This document shows positions 39,698 through 47,831 of a DNA stretch of 64,000 nt, in pieces (position 1 is the stretch's first letter; each line of letters begins with the position of its first letter). The stretch covers positions 1,766,442 to 1,830,441 of the forward strand of contig NZ_JH719393.1 in the NCBI RefSeq assembly GCF_000271845.1, given 5' to 3'. Both the position numbers and the translations under genes were made by a program. The notes under the pieces are model-generated. The model saw only the letters and a list, made by a program, of their open reading frames with translations, searched no databases and was not told the origin of the DNA. Source of the DNA: Rhizobium leguminosarum bv. trifolii WSM2297. GTDB taxonomy: Bacteria; Pseudomonadota; Alphaproteobacteria; Rhizobiales; Rhizobiaceae.

Positions 39698-40726
39698 CTA
39701 ACGCAAGCGCTCCGCACGCAGGCGTGTATCCCGCGGGCTTTCACCAAAAGTGCTGCGGTAGATTATCGAGAATCTGCCTGCATGTGCGAACCCCCATATC
39801 ATGCAGATTTCGCGGACGGACCGCTGATTCGTTGGATCCCGCAATTGCTCCCGGGCCGCCTGCAGCCGGATCGTGCGCAGGTAACCCGCCGGCGAGGTTC
39901 CCCTGAAGGCTTTGAAGCCCGTCTGCAGCGCGCGAAGTGAAACGCCGACATCGTCGGCAACCATCGTCATGGTGAGAGGCTCAGCGATATTGGCGTGCAT
40001 ATAGTCGATGGCACGCCGGACATGCCAGGGCGCAACCAACGACACTTTCTTCCTTTCCAGATGGCCGGACAACCGGTGGTGGCCAAATCGGATTACGAGA
40101 TGCGCGAGCGTTTCACTCATCGTCGCCATGGCGAGAGGGGAAGACAAAAGCGGACCACCGTCGCGCATGCCCTGCACGATCGTCTGCACCAGGTTGCCGA
40201 TAAGTTGGCCCGACTGTGTCGCGAGATCCAGGATGGGTTCCAGGTCGAGCGATTCGCAAAGCGGCGCTTCCACCAGCGAAACGAGCATCCGCTTCACGAC
40301 TTGCCAGTCCAGGAAGAGAGCGTCCGAGCGATGCGGGCCTTGGACGACGCGATCACCGGCCTCATGATTGTTGGCCATGAGCAGATGACCCGCTCCACTT
40401 TCAACCATCCTTTTTCCAATGGACAATCGAAACGATCCCGTCTGCGGCAGGTAAAACGCAAGATGTTGCGGAGTTTCGTCGAGCGTTCGGATTGTCCAGG
40501 AGCTCTGGTAGACCGAATGAATTAGCGTGAATGCTTCGGTCCTCCTCAAGTCCGCCGCCCAGGCAAAGGTCCGGTCACTACTTAACGGCTGTGCGCCAAA
40601 AGCCCCATATCCTGTCGAGAAGGCTTGAACCATCGATTCGAAGCTTCTGCCTTCATGTGTCGGCACAAAACCATAACCCTCAGGCTCAAGCACGCGGGCT
40701 GTATTTTCCGGTCTCAATGAAATCAT
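39698..40726 (-). CDS. AraC-family transcriptional regulator
   Basis: A 342-aa protein. Residues about 30-200 match the AraC-binding-like N-terminal domain (type 2), and about 235-340 are the double helix-turn-helix: HVRRAIDYMHANIAEPLTM, VSLRALQTGFKAFRGTSPAG and ICMIWGFAHAGRFSIIYRST with FGESP. The ligand and target are unknown. It stands between two other regulators and may control genes outside the window, or act on the region upstream of the ROK gene, from which it is divergent. Confidence 0.9.
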   Translation of the reverse strand: MISLRPENTARVLEPEGYGFVPTHEGRSFESMVQAFSTGYGAFGAQPLSSDRTFAWAADLRRTEAFTLIHSVYQSSWTIRTLDETPQHLAFYLPQTGSFRLSIGKRMVESGAGHLLMANNHEAGDRVVQGPHRSDALFLDWQVVKRMLVSLVEAPLCESLDLEPILDLATQSGQLIGNLVQTIVQGMRDGGPLLSSPLAMATMSETLAHLVIRFGHHRLSGHLERKKVSLVAPWHVRRAIDYMHANIAEPLTMTMVADDVGVSLRALQTGFKAFRGTSPAGYLRTIRLQAAREQLRDPTNQRSVREICMIWGFAHAGRFSIIYRSTFGESPRDTRLRAERLR

Positions 40727-40897
40727 GCAACTCGATTCCTATCCCAGCCACGCGAGACGTCATCTCGACTGGCCTGACCAATCTCGATGAGGTAAGCAGG
40801 AGCGCCAACCCATGGATGAATTTACTTGCATCTGATGGAAATAAAGCGTCCCCTCCTTCATCTTCACACCTACAGTGTAAATCAAAACGATCAGAAA

Positions 40898-42049
40898 ATG
40901 AAGTACGGTCCTCTAAACCATGTCGACGCACATTTTTTGCGAGACGTACAACCGGCGCGGGTTGCCTCCCGCAACGAACGGGACCTCTTGCGGTTGATTT
41001 GGAAGTCTCCCGGGATCGAGCGCTCAGACCTTACCGAGCCGCTCGATCTCACGCAGCAATCCTTGCACAGGATCGTCGCCCGGCTTCATGAGCGAGGAAT
41101 GATCGTCTTTTCGTATTCGGAAGGCCGGCGGCCCGGTCCGCCCAGCCCAAAGCTGACCCTTCGAAGCGAGTGGTGTCTGACACTTGGCATTTCCGTGAAC
41201 GTCGGCTCGATCGGCCTTTGTCTCATGGGCTTCGGCGAGCCTTTGGAAAACATGGAAATCCCGCAAGCAGGCGACTCGCTGTCGGCGGAGCTGGAACGGA
41301 TTGAAGCAGCGGTCGAGGACATTCTCGCCCGCCAGGGCGCCAAACGGCGCGACGTCCTCGGCGTCGGCCTGGCAGTCGCCGGCCACCGCATGCTGGACAC
41401 GGCCTTCAACTGTCCTCTGCCGCTCGCTCATTGGTCGCTGATAGACTTGGCGCCTTTGCTTGGAGAGCAGCTTGGCCTGCCGGTCTGGGCAGACAATGTC
41501 GCCAGGACCGCTGCTTTGGCGGAAGCGATTTTCGGGGTTGGCCGGGATGTCGCGGACTTCGCCTATATTGCCCATCTTCATGGCTACGGCGGCGGCCTGG
41601 TTTCCGGAGGCATGCCGTTTCGCGGCAGTTTCGGCAACGCCGGCGAATTCTCCGTTCTGTTCGCGCGTCAGGACTATGACGACCGACCCGCACTCGGCCA
41701 ATTGCTCGAATATCTTCGCAGCAAGGGGCGCTCGGACCTGACCCTCAAGGATCTGAAGAATGAAAAGCTGGTGGATTGGGATGGCGTCCGTGAATGGGTC
41801 GACCGCGTCATGCCGGCCCACAATCGCGCCATCAATGCGATCTGCGCGATATTCGACCCCGCCCTCATCGTCCTTGGCGGCGAGCTTCCGCATTCGCTTG
41901 CGAGAATGCTTATCGAACGAACCGAATTCAACAACCTGCCTCGGCACGGCGTATTGCGCGACGTTCCAAGCCTTGCCGTGGCAAAGATCATCGACGCCCC
42001 CGGCGCTATCGGCGCAGCCTTGATCCCGCTCTTCGAAACCGTTTTGTAA
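40898..42049 (+). CDS. ROK-family repressor
   Basis: A 383-aa regulator from the ATG at 40898 (MKYGPLNHVDAHFLRDV). Residues about 30-85 are a winged helix (GIERSDLTEPLDLTQQSLHR, then GMIVFSYSEGRRPGPPSP), and about 95-380 are the ROK/sugar-kinase-like domain with VGLAVAGH, VWADNVARTAALAEAIFG, and FGNAGEFSV. The cysteine-rich zinc loop of classical ROK proteins is not evident. It lies at the end of the pectin operon, convergent with it, and is the best candidate for the ATGAAAAT-type operators at 50376 and 50517. Confidence 0.88.
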   Translation: MKYGPLNHVDAHFLRDVQPARVASRNERDLLRLIWKSPGIERSDLTEPLDLTQQSLHRIVARLHERGMIVFSYSEGRRPGPPSPKLTLRSEWCLTLGISVNVGSIGLCLMGFGEPLENMEIPQAGDSLSAELERIEAAVEDILARQGAKRRDVLGVGLAVAGHRMLDTAFNCPLPLAHWSLIDLAPLLGEQLGLPVWADNVARTAALAEAIFGVGRDVADFAYIAHLHGYGGGLVSGGMPFRGSFGNAGEFSVLFARQDYDDRPALGQLLEYLRSKGRSDLTLKDLKNEKLVDWDGVREWVDRVMPAHNRAINAICAIFDPALIVLGGELPHSLARMLIERTEFNNLPRHGVLRDVPSLAVAKIIDAPGAIGAALIPLFETVL

Positions 42050-42213
42050 TCTCTCACGGGCTGCGGCGCCTCGATGACCAAACGTCGAGCTTCCGAGCCA
42101 TGAACAAAATTACGCTCAAAGCGCACCGCGCAAATCAAATTCTACGCGACACGCTTCAGCCAGGAGGGAGGGGTATCCGATCTTGGGAGTAGGTCTATTT
42201 CCCGCCTCGCCCC

Positions 42214-43272
42214 TCATTTCATCCCGGTTCCGGCGATGCCGGTGGTGATGTATTTCTGCAGGAACAGGAAGACGACGGTGACGGGCAGCAGGCTGAGGAA
42301 GGTCATCGCCAGGATATAGTGCCACTGCACCGAGAACTCTCCCTGGAAGGCGTTGAGGCCGACCTGCAGGGTGAAATTCACGCGGCTGTTGAGAACGATG
42401 AGCGGCCAGAGGAAGTCGTTCCAGCGCCAGAGCACGGAAAAGATCGCCAGCACCGCGAGAGCAGGCGCCGTCAGCGGCAGGATGATGCGCCAGAAGATGC
42501 AGAATTCGCTTGCCGCGTCGACGCGTGCCGCCTCTATGAGTTCGTCCGGGATGGTCAGCATATATTGTCGCAGCAGGAAGACGGCGGTCGGAGAGGCGAT
42601 CGTCGGCAGGATGACGCCCCAGAGATTGTCGGCGAGCCCCACCCCGACGATGACGAGATAGGCAGGCACCATGACGACGGCGAGCGGGATCATCAGTGTC
42701 GAGATGATGATGACGAAAACCGTCGTGTCGCCACGAAACTTGTATTTCGACAGCGCAAAGGCCGCCAGGGCGTTGACAACAAGCGTCAGAAGCGTCGCAA
42801 CCACAGTGACGAACACCGAATTCTTCAAAAAAGTCAGGAAGCTGAAGCGCGTGAGCGGATCGGTGTAATTCTCGGTCGCGACGGTCAGGTGCTGGACCGG
42901 CGTGATCCCTTTCACATCGACGCTGACGGGAGGTCCTGGACTTGCGGGATCGACCATCTGCGCCTTGAGGCCGATGCGCCTCACCATGGCCATCTCGCGT
43001 GGCTGCCCGTCGATAGTGACCTGCCAGAGGCTGAGCAGCTTGTCGAAGCCGGGCACGGTCTGCTCCACGGCGGCGCGCGGAAGCAGCGTCGGCGGAAAGC
43101 GGGTGATTTCGGCGGCCGGCTTCAACGAGGAGAGGCCGGCCCAGACGACGGGAATGAGCACTGCCAGTGTTCCGCCGATCAGCCAGACCCAAGACAATAT
43201 ATCGGTGATGTCGATGCGCCCCGCCCGGCGCGTGCGCGCGAGAAAGCGGATCGGGTTCATAGAGCTGTTCAT
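42214..43272 (-). CDS. Sugar ABC transporter permease (MalG-like)
   Basis: A 352-aa membrane permease of the carbohydrate importer class 1. I start at the ATG at 43272, one base after the previous stop, with GGAG upstream. The first helix is at about 22-45. A long periplasmic insert (about 50-125) follows before the MetI-like core. The EAA loop EAARVDAASEFCIFWRIILP docks to the ATPase. It is the last gene in the leftward pectin-type operon. The insert is larger than usual for the family, as in some MalG-like proteins. Confidence 0.92.
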   Translation of the reverse strand: MNSSMNPIRFLARTRRAGRIDITDILSWVWLIGGTLAVLIPVVWAGLSSLKPAAEITRFPPTLLPRAAVEQTVPGFDKLLSLWQVTIDGQPREMAMVRRIGLKAQMVDPASPGPPVSVDVKGITPVQHLTVATENYTDPLTRFSFLTFLKNSVFVTVVATLLTLVVNALAAFALSKYKFRGDTTVFVIIISTLMIPLAVVMVPAYLVIVGVGLADNLWGVILPTIASPTAVFLLRQYMLTIPDELIEAARVDAASEFCIFWRIILPLTAPALAVLAIFSVLWRWNDFLWPLIVLNSRVNFTLQVGLNAFQGEFSVQWHYILAMTFLSLLPVTVVFLFLQKYITTGIAGTGMK

Positions 43273-43273
43273 C

Positions 43274-44263
43274 TCAGGACTCCATTCGCTTGCCGAGGCG
43301 CAACTGTATGAGGGTGAGAACCAGAAGCACCAATCCCATGAGAACCGAGGCGGCCGAGGCAAGGCCGAAGAGACGGAGATCGCTGCTGAAGGCCATCTGG
43401 TAGATATATTGGACGATGAAGCTGTTGGCCGTGCCGGGGCCGCCGCCATTCGTCAGAACCCAGGCCTCGTCGAAGATCTGCACGGATTTGATCATCAACA
43501 GGATGAAGACGACGAGCAGGTTCGGCGCAAGCAGGGGCAACGTGATCCTGAAAAGAGTCCGGCGCGGCGAAGCGGCATCGATCGAGGCTGCCTCGTAGAG
43601 TTCCTTCGGGATCGCCTGCAGACCGGCGAGCAGGATGAGCGTGTAGAAGCCCATATGGAACCAGACCGACACCACGACGACGAAGAAGCGCGACCAGCCG
43701 ACATCGAGCAGGAAGATTTCCGGGGGTACGCCAATCATCTGGAAGAAGGCGTTCAGCAGCCCGTTGCGATCGAGGAACCATTTCCAGATCAGGCCGATAA
43801 CGACGGGCGACAGCAGGACGGGATAGAAGAACATCGCCCGAAAGAAGCCGCGTGCAAAGATCGCCCGGTTGAGGATGAGCGCCGTGATCAGCGCCACCAG
43901 CAACGTGGCAGTCACGTTCAATGCGACGAACCAGAGCGTGTTCCAAACCGCCGTCCAGAACAGCGATTCCTGGCAGGTTCCCGGCTGCAGATAATTGCCG
44001 CAGGAAAGCAGGGCGCGGAAATTGTCGAAGCCGACGAAGGGCCGTTCCGAGACGAAAAGATTGGTGCCGCCGGTGAAGGCGTAGCCGACCGCAATCGCGA
44101 TCGGAAGAAACGTGAAGATGGCGAACAGAATGAGGTTCGGCGCCAGAAACATCCAGGGCATGCGCTTGCGGCCGAAGATGCGCTCGACCGCATTCATCGG
44201 AGCCTCGACCACCCTCATCGCCGTTTCGCCCGCCTGGGAGAGCAATGCACCAGCAGCAGCCAT
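43274..44263 (-). CDS. Sugar ABC transporter permease (MalF-like)
   Basis: A 329-aa permease with about six helices. The ATG at 44263 has GGGGAGG upstream and overlaps the ATPase stop. The EAA loop reads EAASIDAASPRRTLFRITLP. It pairs with the MalG-like permease and the ATPase just upstream to import an oligosaccharide, judged from the neighbours to be pectin-derived. Confidence 0.93.
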   Translation of the reverse strand: MAAAGALLSQAGETAMRVVEAPMNAVERIFGRKRMPWMFLAPNLILFAIFTFLPIAIAVGYAFTGGTNLFVSERPFVGFDNFRALLSCGNYLQPGTCQESLFWTAVWNTLWFVALNVTATLLVALITALILNRAIFARGFFRAMFFYPVLLSPVVIGLIWKWFLDRNGLLNAFFQMIGVPPEIFLLDVGWSRFFVVVVSVWFHMGFYTLILLAGLQAIPKELYEAASIDAASPRRTLFRITLPLLAPNLLVVFILLMIKSVQIFDEAWVLTNGGGPGTANSFIVQYIYQMAFSSDLRLFGLASAASVLMGLVLLVLTLIQLRLGKRMES

Positions 44264-44265
44264 GG

Positions 44266-45372
44266 TCAACGCCTCCCCTGTCCTGATCGACGGGCAAAAG
44301 CAAGTTCGCTTTTGGGATCGAACAGATGAACACGTGCGGGATCGGCATCGATGACGAGCCGGTCGCCCTGATGAGGCGCGAAATGGCCCGCCTCGTGGAT
44401 GATGATCTGCTCGTCCTGTCCCTCGAGATTGCCGTAGACATAGGTCTCGGTGCCCAGGCCCTCGTGATACTGCACGACGAACGGCAGGCCCTGCCCGCTG
44501 GAGCGCGAGAAATGTGCGGGCCTTATGCCGGCGAGAACCTCCTGCCCCACGGCAATGCCGGAAGGATCGACATCGCTGGCGATCCTGCCGCCGTTGGCGA
44601 CATCGATGGCGATGCCGCTTTCCGTGATGGCTGCGACCTTGCCCTTGATGATGTTCATGCGCGGCGAACCGAGGAAGCCGGCGACAAAGAGATTGCTTGG
44701 GTGATCGAAGAGTTCGAGCGGCGCGCCGACCTGCTCGACCCGTCCGGCGCGCAGCACGACGATCTTGTCGGCCATCGTCATCGCCTCGACCTGGTCGTGC
44801 GTGACATAGATCATCGTCGTCTTGATCTCGCGATGGAGCTTGGTGATCTCGGCCCGGGTCTGGACGCGCAACGCCGCGTCGAGATTGGAAAGCGGCTCGT
44901 CGAACAGAAAGATATCGGGTTCGCGCACGATCGCCCGGCCGATCGCTACGCGCTGGCGCTGGCCGCCGGAAAGCTGCTTCGGACGCCGGTCGAGATAGGG
45001 TTCGATCGCCAGCATCCGGGCCGCCTCAGCAATGCGCGCCTCGATCTCGGCGCGCTTGAACTTCAGATTTTCAAGGCCGAAAGCGAGGTTCTTGCGAACG
45101 CTCATATGCGGATAAAGCGCGTAGGACTGGAAGACCATGGCGATCTTGCGCTCGGCCGGCGAAAGGGCGCTGACGTCGCGGCTGCCGATGGCGATTCCGC
45201 CGGACGTCACCTCTTCAAGGCCGGCAATCACGCGCAGCAGGGTCGACTTGCCGCATCCCGACGGGCCGACGAAGACGACGAACTCGCCGTCCTTGATATC
45301 GAGTTCGACGTCATGCAGGACTTTGACGGAGCCATATGACTTGTTGACGGTGGAAAGTTTCAGTTCTGCCAT
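44266..45372 (-). CDS. Sugar ABC transporter ATPase (UgpC/MalK-like)
   Basis: A 368-aa ATPase. Walker A GPSGCGKS is at residues 36-43, the signature is LSGGQRQRVAIGRA, Walker B is IFLFDEPLSNLD, and the switch is VTHDQVEAM. Residues about 240-368 form the OB/TOBE regulatory domain typical of MalK/UgpC. Its start overlaps the GH28 gene end by 13 bases. Such ATPases often serve several importers, and the fucosidase operon in this window lacks one. Confidence 0.94.
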   Translation of the reverse strand: MAELKLSTVNKSYGSVKVLHDVELDIKDGEFVVFVGPSGCGKSTLLRVIAGLEEVTSGGIAIGSRDVSALSPAERKIAMVFQSYALYPHMSVRKNLAFGLENLKFKRAEIEARIAEAARMLAIEPYLDRRPKQLSGGQRQRVAIGRAIVREPDIFLFDEPLSNLDAALRVQTRAEITKLHREIKTTMIYVTHDQVEAMTMADKIVVLRAGRVEQVGAPLELFDHPSNLFVAGFLGSPRMNIIKGKVAAITESGIAIDVANGGRIASDVDPSGIAVGQEVLAGIRPAHFSRSSGQGLPFVVQYHEGLGTETYVYGNLEGQDEQIIIHEAGHFAPHQGDRLVIDADPARVHLFDPKSELAFARRSGQGRR

Positions 45373-46724
45373 GCCCCACTCCCATCAGGTGCCGCCGTTT
45401 CGAAGACGACGTCGATTGCGTTCCAGCCTTGCGGCAGCGGTGTCGGCCTCGTGATCCGCACCTCGTTCATCAAGATCCCGGCGACATCAGCCCCGTAGAC
45501 GGCCGGCATTCCCCCTGGATAATCCTGCAGTCCTATCACCCGGCCGTCGGAGCCGCGGGTCCAGGCATTGGCACGACCACCGCCATTGGCCGTCGGCGCG
45601 AGGTCGGCATTCGTCGGGCGCAGGTCGTAGCTCCGCCCGGTGCCGAGTAGTCCGGGCTGTTGGTCGACGGCGATACGGGCCAGCGACACGTTCCGGATGC
45701 CCGACGGCGCAGCAGCAATGATGGTGATCGCCCCCTCCATACGGCCGGTCACATCTTCGACAATGAGGTTTTCGATGGCGCCCGCGGGGCGTTCGGCGAC
45801 ACGGTCGACGACATTGACGGTCAGCGCCTCCCCCGAGCCCCAGAAACCATCGAGTGTTTCGCGACACTCTACCGCAATCCGCGAAAACCTCACGTTCGAG
45901 ATCCGGCCGCCGTCGCGGGAGAAGATGCCGAGTGCCCGGTTGGAGGATGAGACGCGGCAATCCTCGAACACAACATTGGTGACGTCGCCATGCGTTTCCG
46001 TGCCAATCTTCAGCGCACAGCTGAGGCTCTGAACGGAGCAGCGGCGAATAAGAATATTCTCGCACCGGCCAATGGCGACGCCCCGCGGACCGATGCTCGT
46101 CTTCAGGCATATGCCGTCATCGGCCGTCGATATCGTGCAATCCTCGATGACGGCGCCGCGGCATGCGTCGAGCACGATGCCGTCCGTATTGGGAAGACGT
46201 CGGTCGTTTTCGATGGTGACGTTGCGGACCGCGACATCGGTGCAGTCGACGAAATGCAGAGTCCACATCGGCGAGCGGCTGATATGCAGCGCGCTGATCT
46301 CGACCTCGTCGCAGCCCTCGAAGACAGCGACGCGGGGACGGAATTCGGCCGGGATGAAGGTTCCCACAGTCTCGTCGTCTCCCGTGATGAAGCGCTCGCA
46401 GCCGGCTTCGATGCGCCCTTCCCCGGTCAGGCTGATCCGCCGCGCATCTTTAGCGACGATCATGCCGCGATCCGACTTCTCGGCGATCACCGAAACCGTC
46501 GTATGCGCGTAAGCCGCATAATCGGGAACCGGACGCATGATCGCGCCGGCGGCAAGGTGCAGATCGACGCCGGAGCGCAGCCGAAGCCCCCGGCAGATGT
46601 GGGTGCCCGCCAGGAGCTCCAGACGTCCGCCGCCGGAAGCCGAAAGAGCGTCGATTGCCGCCTGCAGGCGATCGGTATTGTCGCCGTCGAGCGACTCGAT
46701 CGAGACGAGGGAGGGAGCACTCAT
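45360..46724 (-). CDS. GH28-family glycoside hydrolase (polygalacturonase-like)
   Basis: A 454-aa right-handed beta-helix protein without a signal peptide, so cytoplasmic. GH28 catalytic motifs are PNTDGI (Asp181) and TADDGICLKT (Asp202-Asp203). The usual GHG histidine motif is not seen; the aligned place reads SCALKIGTETHG. The protein probably removes galacturonate from imported pectin oligosaccharides, or cuts a related linkage. The stop overlaps the ATPase start and the start overlaps the GH105 stop (ATGA). Confidence 0.87.
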   Translation of the reverse strand: MSAPSLVSIESLDGDNTDRLQAAIDALSASGGGRLELLAGTHICRGLRLRSGVDLHLAAGAIMRPVPDYAAYAHTTVSVIAEKSDRGMIVAKDARRISLTGEGRIEAGCERFITGDDETVGTFIPAEFRPRVAVFEGCDEVEISALHISRSPMWTLHFVDCTDVAVRNVTIENDRRLPNTDGIVLDACRGAVIEDCTISTADDGICLKTSIGPRGVAIGRCENILIRRCSVQSLSCALKIGTETHGDVTNVVFEDCRVSSSNRALGIFSRDGGRISNVRFSRIAVECRETLDGFWGSGEALTVNVVDRVAERPAGAIENLIVEDVTGRMEGAITIIAAAPSGIRNVSLARIAVDQQPGLLGTGRSYDLRPTNADLAPTANGGGRANAWTRGSDGRVIGLQDYPGGMPAVYGADVAGILMNEVRITRPTPLPQGWNAIDVVFETAAPDGSGAWQN

Positions 46725-47815
46725 TGGCCGCGGCCACTCTCGATCAGGACTTCGGACAGAAGCAGCATGGTCAGCGCCTGGCCGTAAGGCGTCGGCAAGT
46801 TCGGGATGCGCCGGTAGAAATCGAGATCATGGCCCATCGGCGTGCCATCGGAAACGCCGTGCACGACGCCTTCGTCGTCGATCTGTGCCAGCACGGCCTT
46901 GAGCGCGCGGTCCGCATGAACCCTGTCGCTCTCGTCAAGAATGCCGGCGTCGATGGCCCGCAATATGCCATAGGCGATGCCTGCCGTCGCCGAGGTTTCC
47001 AGCGGCGAGGTCGGGTCGTCCAGTAGAGTGGTGAACATTCCGTCCGGCCGCTGATATGCCTTCAGCGAACGCACCTGGCTGACGAGGACGTTCGATAGGA
47101 AACGCCGGTCTTTTTCGCCGAGGGTGGGAACGAGATCGAAGAGTTCGGGTATGGCGACGGTGATCCAGGCATTGCCACGCGCCCAGAAGGCTTTGGCGAA
47201 ATTGTGCCGGCCGTTGAAGGTCCAGCCGTGATACCAGAGGCCGCTGACCGGATCGGAGAGGTAGCGTGTGTGGATTACGAACTGGTAGACCGCTTCGTCG
47301 ATCCAGTCGTTGCGCCTGCAAAGTACGCCGGCCTGGGCAAGGAAGAGGCAGGCCATGAACAGCGTATCGTCCCACAATTCGCCATCGTTGAGGCGTTCCT
47401 TGACGACGTGCTGAAAGCCACCCTCTTCGGTCTTCGGCAATTCCTTGACGAGCCATTCGGCCCAGTCCTCGACGAGAGCGCGAAAATCGGGACGGTCGAC
47501 ATGCTGGACGAGGATTGCCAGCGGCAGCATCGGCGCCGTGCTGTTGATCTGGCGCGGCGGCAGGCCGCGTTCGATCTGGGCGGCATACCAGGTGACCAGC
47601 TCCTGCAACGCCTTCTGATCATTGGTGGAGATCGCGCGTCTGAGGAAACCGTAAAGGCCAACACCGACTTCCCAATCCCATTCGTCGAACTGAATTCCGG
47701 AGGTGGCGCCTCCCGTCACGAGACCTTCCTTGATGCCCCTGAGCCGGCTGAAAGCCGTCGCCACGCGATCGATCGTCGTCTGGAGGGCGGCGTTGTCGAC
47801 AGATGCTGTGTTCAT
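46721..47815 (-). CDS. GH105-family unsaturated rhamnogalacturonyl/glucuronyl hydrolase
   Basis: A 364-aa (alpha/alpha)6-barrel enzyme (YteR/YesR type) without signal peptide. Motifs are LWDDTLFMACLFLAQ with the likely catalytic Asp150, GLWYHGW and FWARGNAW. GH105 enzymes hydrate and release the unsaturated uronic acid that pectin or rhamnogalacturonan lyases leave at the non-reducing end. It shares the operon with GH28 and an oligosaccharide importer, which supports a pectin-fragment role. Confidence 0.9.
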   Translation of the reverse strand: MNTASVDNAALQTTIDRVATAFSRLRGIKEGLVTGGATSGIQFDEWDWEVGVGLYGFLRRAISTNDQKALQELVTWYAAQIERGLPPRQINSTAPMLPLAILVQHVDRPDFRALVEDWAEWLVKELPKTEEGGFQHVVKERLNDGELWDDTLFMACLFLAQAGVLCRRNDWIDEAVYQFVIHTRYLSDPVSGLWYHGWTFNGRHNFAKAFWARGNAWITVAIPELFDLVPTLGEKDRRFLSNVLVSQVRSLKAYQRPDGMFTTLLDDPTSPLETSATAGIAYGILRAIDAGILDESDRVHADRALKAVLAQIDDEGVVHGVSDGTPMGHDLDFYRRIPNLPTPYGQALTMLLLSEVLIESGRGQ

Positions 47816-47831
47816 GCTGGAGACCTATGTT

